This document shows positions 19,020 through 30,946 of a DNA stretch of 64,000 bases, piece after piece. Source of the DNA: an uncultured Alsobacter sp. (lineage in GTDB: Bacteria; Pseudomonadota; Alphaproteobacteria; Rhizobiales; Beijerinckiaceae); NCBI RefSeq assembly GCF_945952055.1, contig NZ_CAMFHB010000032.1, forward strand, positions 1 through 64,000, read 5' to 3'. A program made the translations under genes and the position numbers. Under the pieces are notes generated by a model, which was not told the DNA's origin, did no database searches, and saw only the letters and a program-made list of their open reading frames with translations. How positions within the stretch are numbered: the first letter of the stretch is position 1; every line of letters begins with the position of its first letter.

Positions 19020-20117
19020 TCACAGGCCCAACTGGCTGACGACACGGACCTTCTGGCCCGGCTCGAGCTTGTGGACGCCGAGCGCGACGACCTGCTCGCC
19101 CTCCGCCACGCCGCTTTTCACAACGACCTCGCGCGCTTCGTAGCGGGTCACCTCGACCGGCCGCAGTGTCACCAGACCCTGCTGGTCCACGGTCCACACC
19201 GAGGGACCGTTGCCCTGGTTGAAGAGCGCCGAGAGGGGCAGGCGCAGGGCGGCCGTCGACCGCGGCGGCGCCGAGGCGAGCGTCGCGGTCATGCCGAGCT
19301 TCACCGCATCGTCGGCCTCGGGCAGCGAGAAGCGCGCCGTGTAGGTGCGCGTCGCCGCATCGGCGACCGGCGACAGTTCGCGCAGCATCGCCCGGTAGCG
19401 CCGGTCGGGGGCCGACCAGAGCGCCAGGCTGGACTCCGCGTCGCCGATCGACGCCACGAAGGATTCGGGCACGGCGACCACCGCTTCGCGTTCGCCCGAC
19501 CGGGCGATGCGGATCGCGGTCTGCCCCGCGCTCACGACCTGCCCGGGCTCGACCAGGGTCGCCGTGACGACACCCTCCGCGTCGGCCTTGAGCGTGGCGT
19601 AGGCCGACGCGTTGCGGGCCAGGGCCACGGCACGCTCGGCCCGGTCCAGTCGGGCGCGAAGGTCGTCGGCCGCCGCCTTCTGGCGCTCGTAGGTCGAGTC
19701 CGTCGACCAGCCCTGCCGGCGCAGGGACAGAATGCGCTGCTCCTCGGCCTCCGCCTGCGCGAGGCTGGCGCCGACGGAGCGCAGGTCCGCCTCGGCCTGC
19801 TCGCGCTGCAGGGTCAGGTCGGTGTCGTCCAGCAGGGCCAGCGGCTGCCCGGCCGCGACCGTCTGGCCGACGTCCACCAGCCGTCGGGCCACCTTGCCCG
19901 GGACGCGGAACCCCTGGTCGATCTCGATGCGCGGGCGGATCACCGCGACGAAGTTGCGCGCCTCATCGGGCCGCTCGCCACGCACGGTGGCGACGTAGAC
20001 CGGTCTCAGCTGCGCCGCGGGCGGGGCTGCCGGGGTCGCCGGCTGACAGGCGGCCACGAGCACGGACAAAAGAGCTACGACGCCGGCGCGGGCGCCGGTC
20101 GCAAGAGTCAGGGGCAT
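19020..20117 (-). CDS. RND efflux periplasmic adaptor (HlyD family)
   Basis: Lipoprotein signal (VLVAAC), GFRVPGKVARRLVDVGQTVAAGQPLALLDDTD, coiled coil and barrel-sandwich organisation. Confidence 0.93.
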   Translation of the reverse strand: MPLTLATGARAGVVALLSVLVAACQPATPAAPPAAQLRPVYVATVRGERPDEARNFVAVIRPRIEIDQGFRVPGKVARRLVDVGQTVAAGQPLALLDDTDLTLQREQAEADLRSVGASLAQAEAEEQRILSLRRQGWSTDSTYERQKAAADDLRARLDRAERAVALARNASAYATLKADAEGVVTATLVEPGQVVSAGQTAIRIARSGEREAVVAVPESFVASIGDAESSLALWSAPDRRYRAMLRELSPVADAATRTYTARFSLPEADDAVKLGMTATLASAPPRSTAALRLPLSALFNQGNGPSVWTVDQQGLVTLRPVEVTRYEAREVVVKSGVAEGEQVVALGVHKLEPGQKVRVVSQLGL

Positions 20118-20161
20118 GGCAACCTCTCAGGCAGCGAGTGGCACGACTGTGAGATGAGCGC

Positions 20162-20183
20162 TGACGAAAGTCAACATTCGTCA
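20162..20183. promoter_or_regulatory. TetR-type operator candidate TGACGAA-N8-TTCGTCA
   Basis: Perfect 7-bp inverted repeat 45 bp upstream of the adaptor start, overlapping a TTGACT -35-like hexamer on the minus strand; extra half-site TTCGTC just outside. Confidence 0.65.
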
Positions 20184-20294
20184 CTCATCATTCGTCCTGC
20201 GTCGGGGCTGGTGCCGCGACCCGGTGAAGACGGGCTGGAACGAGCGGAGCAGCGCGGCCGTTGAAGGACCTCTGGGGGCAGTCCGCACGGCTCG

Positions 20295-22520
20295 ATGACA
20301 TCCACATCCCTTCTTCGTCCCACGGGCCGCGCGGCAGCGCTGGCGGCCTGTCTTCTCGTGCCGACCGCGGCCGCGGCGGCACAGGCCGCCGGCGGCCCAT
20401 CCGAAGTGCTCTTCCTGGCGCAGATCCTCGTGCTGATCGTCGCGGGGCGGCTGATGGGCGAGTTCATGGAGCGGATCGGGCAACCCGCAGTCATGGGCCA
20501 GCTCCTGGCCGGCATCATGCTCGGCCCGTCGCTCTTCGGTCTGCTGGCACCCGAGTGGCAGCACGCGCTGTTTCCGTCGTCGCCGACGCAGAAAAGCATG
20601 ATCGACGCCGTGGCGCAGGTCGGCGTGCTCATCCTGCTCCTGCTGGCCGGCATGGAAACCGACCTGGTGCTGGTAAACCGCGTACGGCGCGCCGCCGCCA
20701 CGGTGTCGATCAGTGGCATCGCGCTGCCCTTCGCCTGCGGCGTCGCGCTCGGCGAACTCCTGCCCGACTCGATGATCGCCGATCCGGAGCGGCGCCTGAT
20801 CACCGCGCTTTTCCTGGGCACCGCGCTGTCGATCTCCTCGGTGAAGATCGTCGCCATCGTCGTGCGCCAGATGGACTTCTCGCGGCGCAACGTCGGCCAG
20901 GTCATCCTGGCCTCCGCCATCATCGACGACACCATCGGCTGGATCATCATCGCGCTGACCTTCGGCATCGCCAGCACGGGCGTGCTCGAGGCCTGGCCGA
21001 TCGTGCGCAGCATCGCCGGAGCGGTCCTCTTCCTCGGCGTCTCGCTGACCATCGGACGGCGCATCGTCGCCACCGCCATCCGGCTCACCAACGATCACTT
21101 CGTGGGCGAGCTCCCGGTGGTGTCGGTCGTCCTCGTGATCATGGGAACGCTGGCGCTGATCACCGACGCCCTCGGCCTCCACACCGTGCTCGGCGCCTTC
21201 GTCGCCGGTGTGCTCGTGGGCGAATCGCCGATCCTGACACGCAAGATCGAGGAGCAGCTCCGCGGTCTCACCGCGGCCCTGTTCATGCCCGTGTTCTTCG
21301 GCCTGTCGGGGCTCGGCACGGACCTCACGGTGCTGGCCGACCCCCATCTCCTGGCCGTCAGCGTCGCCCTCGTGCTCATTGCCAGCGTCGGCAAGTTCGC
21401 CGGCGCCTTCGTCGGCGGGGCGCTCGGGGGGCTGACGACGCGTGAAAGCACGGCGCTGGCCTGCGGCATGAATGCGCGCGGGTCCACCGAGGTGGTGGTG
21501 GCCTCCATCGGGCTGTCGATGGGCGTGCTGTCGCAGACCCTTTACACGATGATCGTCGCGATGGCGGTGATCACCACGCTGGCCATGCCGCCCTCGCTGC
21601 GGTGGGCCTTGCGGCGCCTGCCGCTGCGGCCCGAGGAGAAGCAGCGCCTCGAGCGCGAGGCCTACGAGAGCCAGAGCTTCGTGGGAGCCTTCGAACGGTT
21701 GCTGGTCCTGTCGGATCCGGCGGCGGGCGGGCGGTTCGTCTCGCGCCTGGCGGGGCTTCTCGCCGGGCCGCTCGGGATCCCGGTGACGACGCTGGTCCAG
21801 GCCACGGACGACGGCTCGGAAGCCGCCGCCGCCCAGTCGGTCGTCCGCACGGGCGCTGACGAGGGCCGGAGCACGGCCGGCGACGACCTCGCGCGGCGTG
21901 ACGTAGACGTCACGACCCGCGCGGTGGCCGGCACGCCCGCCGCCGCCGTCGCGGAGGAGGCCCGGCGCGGCTACGACCTGCTTCTGGCGGCTGCGGGCGA
22001 AGACGACGGCGACGCCCGCCTCGACGAGACCCTGAAGGCCTTCGACGGCCCGGTGGCGCTGGCGTTCGTGCGGGGAGAGGCCCTGCGGCGCCCCGATTCG
22101 GGGCCCGGCCGGATCCTGGTTCCCGTCAACGGAACACCCTCGTCCCGCCGCGGCCTGGAGGTGGCGCTGCTGCTCGCGCGCGCCGCCCGCGCCGAGATCA
22201 CGGCGGTCCATGTCAACGACGGGCGCCGCCGGGGTCTGCTGCGCGGCTTCTCGATCGGGCGCCGGCCCGACCTCGCGGTTTTGCGCGAGGCCACCGCCAT
22301 GGCCGAAGCTCTCGACGTGCGGCTCACCACCCGGTTCGTGCGCCGGGGAGAGCCGATCGACGTGGTGCTCGGCGCGGCGTCGTCGGCGACGCTCGTGGTC
22401 ATGGGGGTGACGCGCCGGCCAGGCGACGTGGCGCGGTTCGGCAGGGTTCCCGATGCCGTGGCGCTGGAGGCTCAGGCGTCCGTCCTGCTGGTTGCGACGG
22501 AGGGCCCGTCCGCCGCCTGA
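20295..22520 (+). CDS. CPA2-family cation:proton antiporter with C-terminal universal-stress-like domain
   Basis: Kef-type TM core (GQPAVMGQLLAGIMLGPSLFG, ALNARGSTEVVVA-like GMNARGSTEVVVASIG) followed by ILVPVNGTPSSRRGLEVALLLARAA. Confidence 0.9.
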   Translation: MTSTSLLRPTGRAAALAACLLVPTAAAAAQAAGGPSEVLFLAQILVLIVAGRLMGEFMERIGQPAVMGQLLAGIMLGPSLFGLLAPEWQHALFPSSPTQKSMIDAVAQVGVLILLLLAGMETDLVLVNRVRRAAATVSISGIALPFACGVALGELLPDSMIADPERRLITALFLGTALSISSVKIVAIVVRQMDFSRRNVGQVILASAIIDDTIGWIIIALTFGIASTGVLEAWPIVRSIAGAVLFLGVSLTIGRRIVATAIRLTNDHFVGELPVVSVVLVIMGTLALITDALGLHTVLGAFVAGVLVGESPILTRKIEEQLRGLTAALFMPVFFGLSGLGTDLTVLADPHLLAVSVALVLIASVGKFAGAFVGGALGGLTTRESTALACGMNARGSTEVVVASIGLSMGVLSQTLYTMIVAMAVITTLAMPPSLRWALRRLPLRPEEKQRLEREAYESQSFVGAFERLLVLSDPAAGGRFVSRLAGLLAGPLGIPVTTLVQATDDGSEAAAAQSVVRTGADEGRSTAGDDLARRDVDVTTRAVAGTPAAAVAEEARRGYDLLLAAAGEDDGDARLDETLKAFDGPVALAFVRGEALRRPDSGPGRILVPVNGTPSSRRGLEVALLLARAARAEITAVHVNDGRRRGLLRGFSIGRRPDLAVLREATAMAEALDVRLTTRFVRRGEPIDVVLGAASSATLVVMGVTRRPGDVARFGRVPDAVALEAQASVLLVATEGPSAA

Positions 22521-22619
22521 ACCGCTGCCGGACGGGCCGTCGACCGTGTGTGTTTCCTAACATCAAGCTCCTGAAGAAGCGGGCAATCTGGCTTCACTCG
22601 AGAAGAGGGGAGACAGAAA

Positions 22620-22856
22620 ATGTCCAAGCACGAACTCATCCCGTCACCGGCCCAGAACCTCGTCGAGGCTCTCGACGAACTGTCGCTGGTGATCTGCCGC
22701 GCACTCGGCGAGCGGTGCCTGATGTGTCACGTCAGCACCGACCTGCCCGTACCCGACATCGACGCCGAGGAGCTCGAGGCGGCGCTCTCCCGCGTCCGGC
22801 TGAGCCTTCGACAGTATCGCGACACGCGCCAGGACCATCTGCACGAGGGGCACTGA
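22620..22856 (+). CDS. small conserved protein (78 aa), paralogue of 6487..6711; first gene of YcaO-TfuA cluster
   Basis: MSKHELIPSPAQNLVEALDELSLVICRALGERCLMCHVSTDLP...; strong SD (GAGGGGAGACAG); N-terminal motif shared with 6487..6711. Confidence 0.75.
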   Translation: MSKHELIPSPAQNLVEALDELSLVICRALGERCLMCHVSTDLPVPDIDAEELEAALSRVRLSLRQYRDTRQDHLHEGH

Positions 22857-23007
22857 CCGTGTCGCGGCGCCCGCGGGGCGTCGGCGCGGTGCCGGTCCGC
22901 AGGGCTCCGGCACCGCTTGGCACGCGGCTCCGGACAGCCCCTGGGGCATGGCCCGGGTCGATTGCCTCGTTGCGTGTAGGGCTCGCGACCATGCTACCAT
23001 TGCGAGC

Positions 23008-26008
<3,001 letters not shown>

Positions 26009-26016
<8 letters not shown>

Positions 26017-27175
26017 CGAGGTCGTCGCGCTGCAGGCGCTGCGACGTCTCGCCGAAGGGCAGGCCGACGACCGGGCGCCCCCCGGTCCCCAGGCGCTCCT
26101 GGCGAGCCTCCTGCGCCGACGCGCCGCCTTCGGCATCACGCGGGTCGGCTCCGTCACGCGGCTCGGGCGCATCGGCCTGCCGGTCGTCCAGGCCGTCAGG
26201 CCGCTCGCGCTTTCCAATGCCGTCACCCAGGGCAAGGGCACCGACTCCACGCAAGCGGCCTTGTCAGCCGTGCTCGAAGCCATCGAGACCTGGGCCGCCG
26301 AACGCGCGCCGGACCGTGCCGGTCCACCTCGCGCTCCGGCGGACGACGAGATCGAGACCTGGTCCTCCCTGTGGCCCGACGATGGACCGCCCGCCGGCAC
26401 GCGCTGGATCCAGGCTGTCGACCTCTTGGACGGCCGTGCGGGTGCCGTTCCGCTGGCCCTCGTCGACACCGTCTACACGTTGCCGTCGCCGCATCCGTCC
26501 TGTTTCGTGCGCACCACCACCGGGCTCGGCGCGGGCCCCACCTGGCATCACGCCGCCACCCATGCCGCGCTCGAATGCGTGGAGCGCGAGGCCCTGTGGC
26601 GGGCCCGTCGCAGGCCGCATTTCTTCGACCGGCACCAGGTCGACATCGCCACGGCAGCGGCGCCCGTGACCGGTTTGGTGCACCGCCTGCACGAGGCGGG
26701 GCTCGTGGTCGGCGCCTGGCGCGTGCCGGCTCCCCTGCCCGTCTACTGGTGCCACGTCATGGAAGACGGCCGGGGTGACGAATTCGCCCCGCTGCCCGCG
26801 GAGGGGTTTGGCTGCGACCTGACGGAGGGTGGCGCGCTCATGCGGGCGGTGCTCGAGGCCTGCCAGGCGCGCCTCACGGCCATCGCCGCCGCCCGCGAGG
26901 ATCTGACGTCCGACCGCTATGCTCCGGGCGTCGATCGCGAGCAGCTCGCGCGCTGGCGCCTGACGCTCGCCTCCGGGAGCGTCCCCGTGCCCGTCGAGGC
27001 ACCGATGCCCGAGGGCGACCGGCTCTCCGCCAGCCTGCAGGCCTTGCGCCTCCTGGGTGCCCGCCGGGTCATGGCGGTGCCTCTGGCCGACGTCCCGGAG
27101 CTGCCCCTGGCGGTGGTGCGCGTCGTGGCGCCGCCCCTGCACACCGATCCGCGCGAGGGCCGGTATGGCGTCTGA
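26009..27175 (+). CDS. YcaO-domain protein
   Basis: TQGKGTDSTQAALSAVLEAIETWAAER, TGLGAGPTWHHAATHAALECVEREALW, EACQARLTAIAAAREDL: YcaO nucleotide/Mg-binding signature. Start overlaps cyclase stop by 8 nt. Confidence 0.9.
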
Positions 27176-27950
27176 CGTGGTCGTGTTCCTGGGACCCTCG
27201 CTGCCGCTGGACGAGGCCCGCTCGATCCTGGCGGCCGACTATCGTCCGCCGGCCGCGACCGGCGACGTGGCGAGGGCCGTGCTCGACGGGCCTCCCCGGG
27301 CCATCCTGCTGATCGACGGCGTCTTCGCGCGTCGTCCCGCGGTGCGCCACAAGGAGATCCTGTTCGCGCTGGCCACCGGCGTGAAGGTCTATGGCGCGGC
27401 CAGCATGGGGGCGCTGCGGGCCGCAGAACTCGAAGCCTGTGGCATGGTGGGCATCGGCTTCTGTTTCCGCTGGTACCGCGCGACGACGCTGGCCGACGAC
27501 GACGAGGTGGCGGTTGCGATGGCGCCCCAGGAATTGGGCTCGGCGGCGCTGTCCGACGCGCTCATCGACGTGCGCGCCTCCCTGGCGCGGGCCCGCCGCG
27601 CCGGTGTCCTCGACCCGCAGGTGTGCCGTGACCTGGTGTCGGTGGCCCGCGCGCTCCCCTTCGTCGACCGCACCTACGACAGGATCCTGGACGAGGCGCG
27701 CCATCGCCTGGCGCGGGCGGATATCGACCGGCTCGCCGCATGGCTGGCCACCGGCGCCGTGTCGCGCAAGAGCGACGACGCCCGCGCCGCGTTGCGCCTG
27801 CTGGCGACGGGCGGCGCCCCCGCGCCGCTCTGCCCCCCGCCGCCCTTCCGGCTCACGGAAGCCTGGGCCGCCGATCTCGATGCCGCCGGCCTGTGGGACG
27901 CGATGCGCGATCGCGGTCTCCAGTTGATCAGCGCCCAGACTCCCGCATAG
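27165..27950 (+). CDS. TfuA-like protein
   Basis: VVVFLGPSLPLDEARSILAADYRPPAATGDVARAV...ILLIDGVFARRPAVRHKEILFALATGVKVYGAASMGALRAAEL: TfuA domain. Overlaps YcaO stop by 11 nt. Confidence 0.92.
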   Translation: MASDVVVFLGPSLPLDEARSILAADYRPPAATGDVARAVLDGPPRAILLIDGVFARRPAVRHKEILFALATGVKVYGAASMGALRAAELEACGMVGIGFCFRWYRATTLADDDEVAVAMAPQELGSAALSDALIDVRASLARARRAGVLDPQVCRDLVSVARALPFVDRTYDRILDEARHRLARADIDRLAAWLATGAVSRKSDDARAALRLLATGGAPAPLCPPPPFRLTEAWAADLDAAGLWDAMRDRGLQLISAQTPA

Positions 27951-27978
27951 GTTGCATTCGGGCGAGGGGGTGCGCCGG

Positions 27979-29175
27979 ATGTCCGACACCGCGGAACCGA
28001 AGTCTGCTGCGCGTGCGGGTGCACGGCTGGGGACCCGTTTCCTCGTTTTTCCCCAGCCGCCTTTCGTGCCGGGCTACGAGCGTCCGGAGGTCGTCTGGCT
28101 GTCCGTGGCGCCGGGCGAGGTCCGGGCCGGGCCCCAGGATCGCCGCATGTACGTGGCGTCTCCGACGCGGGCCAAGCGTCCCTACCGGTATCCCGACCTG
28201 CCGCCGCTGCGCGGCCCGCGCCTGCCGCCGGTCGAACCCGGTCCAGACGGCCATTTCGACCATCTCGATCCCGCCAGCGAGGATTTCCTCGCCGCCCATG
28301 TCTATGCCTGCGTCCGCCGCGTCCTCGACGTCTGCGAGTCCTGGCTGGGCCGCCCCGTGCCGTGGTTCTTCGAGCCCACCTACGATCGGCTGGAGATCGT
28401 GCCCGTGATCCCCGGATGGGAGAACGCGCATTCCGGCTTCGGCTTCCTGGAGATGGGCGAGACTGCGGAGACCGGCCGCCCGTTTCCGCATGCCCTCAAC
28501 TTCGATGCGATCGCGCACGAGACGGGCCACCTCATCCTGATGGGGATCGCCGGCACGCCGCGCGGAAAGGCGGGCCCTGACTTCTTCGCCTACCACGAGG
28601 CGGCGGCCGACATGGTCGCGCTCCTCGGGCTGCTGCAGTTCGACACCGCCATGGATCGGATCCTCAGGCGAACGCGCGGCAACCTGCTCGTTCACAACGA
28701 ACTCGACCGCTTCGCCGAGATCAGCGACGAACGCCGGATCCGCTCCTTCAGCAACAGCCTGAAGCTCTCCGACGTCGGCTCCGAGGTGCATGACCGGTCC
28801 AAGCCCTTCGCGGGAGCGCTGTTCGACGCGCTGGTGGAGATCCACCAGACGCTGGCCTATGAGCGCGGGCTGTCCGGCATCGATCCGCGCGCGTTCCGGG
28901 ATCTCCGGCGGGAGCTGTCGGACGCCGACATCCGTGGGGCCTTGGGCGGGGACAGCGGCGACTATGCCCTGCGCCATTTCGGCCTGAAGGGCGCGCTGGC
29001 CGAGGCCCGCGACGTGATTGGCGAAGCCCTGCTGGGGTCCTGGCCCCGGCTCGACCCCGACACCCTCGATTTCGCCACCGCCGCGGAGGCTTTCCTCGAG
29101 GCGGCATCGCGCGGCCGCGCCCGCACCTATGTCGCCCAGATCGAGGATTGCTTCGCCTGGCGCCAGATCATCTGA
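27979..29175 (+). CDS. gluzincin-like metallopeptidase of unknown family
   Basis: HETGH (HExxH) in FDAIAHETGHLILMG and downstream AYHEAAADMVALLG, which resembles the thermolysin-clan third-ligand Glu helix. Confidence 0.75.
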   Translation: MSDTAEPKSAARAGARLGTRFLVFPQPPFVPGYERPEVVWLSVAPGEVRAGPQDRRMYVASPTRAKRPYRYPDLPPLRGPRLPPVEPGPDGHFDHLDPASEDFLAAHVYACVRRVLDVCESWLGRPVPWFFEPTYDRLEIVPVIPGWENAHSGFGFLEMGETAETGRPFPHALNFDAIAHETGHLILMGIAGTPRGKAGPDFFAYHEAAADMVALLGLLQFDTAMDRILRRTRGNLLVHNELDRFAEISDERRIRSFSNSLKLSDVGSEVHDRSKPFAGALFDALVEIHQTLAYERGLSGIDPRAFRDLRRELSDADIRGALGGDSGDYALRHFGLKGALAEARDVIGEALLGSWPRLDPDTLDFATAAEAFLEAASRGRARTYVAQIEDCFAWRQII

Positions 29176-29198
29176 ACCATCGACCGAGGAGGACACCC

Positions 29199-29744
29199 AT
29201 GACCGACAGCAGCGACATTCCGGCTCCGCAGACCCCGCCGACCTTCATGCCCGACGGCGTGACGATCTACGGGGTCAAGCTCAACACCACTGCGGCTCCC
29301 TACGGCGAGGTCAAGGCCTCGGCGAGCACCGTCGCGGCGTCCGAGCGCACGGTCCTTCGCCTGGAACTGTGGAGCGAGGCCGCCTCCAGGAAACCGGCCC
29401 AGGCCCTGGGTCCGGCGGACTGCTCCATCGTCGTGGCCTACGGCTATTCCTACGAAGGCCATTGCTACCGCTTCGACAAGCCGCGCCTGCTGATGCTGCG
29501 CGGCGAGGGGGACCAGCCTGCCGTGGGCTGCGGCTTCGACGCGGTCCAGGACGGCAAGACCGGCCAGTCGGTCTATCGCATGTGGCAGCTGCGGGCGGAC
29601 CAGCCGCTGATGGAGGTGCAGACCTCGCTCGGCACGGTCCAGTCGCTCGTGCTCGACGCCAACCTTCCGGGCAAGAGGGCTCCCAACACCTACGACAACG
29701 ACATGCAGATGGCCCATCGCGGCGGCCGCCTGACGCGGGACTGA
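29199..29744 (+). CDS. hypothetical protein, last gene of YcaO-TfuA cluster
   Basis: MTDSSDIPAPQTPPTFMPDGVTIYGVKLNTT...; SD GAGGAGGA; 24 bp after the metallopeptidase; no recognised domain. Confidence 0.75.
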   Translation: MTDSSDIPAPQTPPTFMPDGVTIYGVKLNTTAAPYGEVKASASTVAASERTVLRLELWSEAASRKPAQALGPADCSIVVAYGYSYEGHCYRFDKPRLLMLRGEGDQPAVGCGFDAVQDGKTGQSVYRMWQLRADQPLMEVQTSLGTVQSLVLDANLPGKRAPNTYDNDMQMAHRGGRLTRD

Positions 29745-29769
29745 AAGGGAGAGCCGCGCGCCTGGAACG

Positions 29770-29799
29770 AAAAAGCCCGCCGGGGTGACCCCGGCGGGC
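29770..29799 (-). terminator. intrinsic terminator between convergent genes
   Basis: GCCCGCCGGGG-TGA-CCCCGGCGGGC, perfect 11-bp stem followed by TTTTT on the minus strand. Confidence 0.9.
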
Positions 29800-29828
29800 A
29801 TCGAGCGTGTCGGCTCGTGAGCCTCGGC

Positions 29829-30791
29829 TCAGAGCGTGTTCTGCCAGAGGGCCTGCTGGAAGTCGTAGCCCGCGCCGTCCTTCACCACGAAGCCCGTGGC
29901 GGGGAACGGGGCATGGTAGAACGACAGCCGGATCTTGTCGGCCGCGGCGCGGTCGAGCAGGCGCTTGCGGGTGTCGATCGCGCGCTGCGGATCCATGTCG
30001 AAGATCGCCTGCCACTCGGGGCGGCGGGCGAAGATGCCCGGGTGGTTGGTGATGTCGGCCACGAACATCATCTGCTGGTTGCCCGACGAGATCAGGTAGG
30101 CCGTGTGGCCCGGGGTGTGGCCGTCGGCCTGGATCGCGGTGATCCCCGGAACGACTTCCTTCTCCCAGCTCTGGCGGCGGACCTTGCCGGCCATGTCGGC
30201 GAACTGCTTGCGCACCAGCTGGAAGCCGCCCTTCATCGCCTCGGGCGCGTTGTTCATCTTGGCGTCGTCCATCCAGAACGCCCACTCGGCGTCCGGAACG
30301 ACGATCTCGGCGTTGGGGAACACGAGCTTGCCGTCCGCAGCCTTCACGCCGCCGATATGGTCGCCGTGGAAGTGGCTGAAGGCGTGGACGTCGACGTCGC
30401 CCGGCTGGATGCCGGCGGCGGCGAGGTTCTTGGCGACGTTGCCGACCGGCCCGCCAGCTCCGCCGTTGCCGGCGTCGAACAGCACGACCTTGTCGCCCGT
30501 GTTCACGGCGAGGGCGGTGAAGGTGATGGTCAGCTTGTCGGCCGGCAGGCCGAGCTCCGCGAAGGCGGCCGAGACGTCGGCGTCCGAGGCGTTGCGAACG
30601 AAGCCCTTCGGCATGTCGCGCACGGCGACGCCGTCATGGAGGGCGATGACCTCGAACGATCCGATCTTGAAGCGATGGAAGCCCGCGTTCTGCTGGCCCG
30701 ACATGGGCGCCTTGGCCAGGGCGGGGCCCGCGAGGGCTGCCCCGGCGGCGGCTGCGGTGCCGGCCAGGACGGTGCGACGAGTGATGGACAT
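29829..30791 (-). CDS. MBL-fold metallo-hydrolase with Tat signal
   Basis: MSITRRTVLAGTAAAAGAALA (twin-Arg), HFHGDHIGG, GHTPGHTAYLI, VADITNHP. Confidence 0.92.
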   Translation of the reverse strand: MSITRRTVLAGTAAAAGAALAGPALAKAPMSGQQNAGFHRFKIGSFEVIALHDGVAVRDMPKGFVRNASDADVSAAFAELGLPADKLTITFTALAVNTGDKVVLFDAGNGGAGGPVGNVAKNLAAAGIQPGDVDVHAFSHFHGDHIGGVKAADGKLVFPNAEIVVPDAEWAFWMDDAKMNNAPEAMKGGFQLVRKQFADMAGKVRRQSWEKEVVPGITAIQADGHTPGHTAYLISSGNQQMMFVADITNHPGIFARRPEWQAIFDMDPQRAIDTRKRLLDRAAADKIRLSFYHAPFPATGFVVKDGAGYDFQQALWQNTL

Positions 30792-30946
30792 GGCTTTTCC
30801 CCCTCTGGGTGTGGGCTTTACAACCTCGGCAAACCTAGGGCTTGGGCAACAACTGCCAAGCTGTCCCTCCGTTCACCTTTTTGCGAGCGGCGCCAGGGGC
30901 TTTCGCTCGCGGTGGCCAACACCGCGGAGACGGATTTATTCCGCCC

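Noticed and set aside
15832-19143. 1103-aa plus-strand ORF antisense to the RND permease
   Set aside because: Shadow ORF caused by high GC3; composition rich in Arg/His/Gln/Asp/Gly without recognisable domains, while the opposite strand encodes a clear RND transporter.
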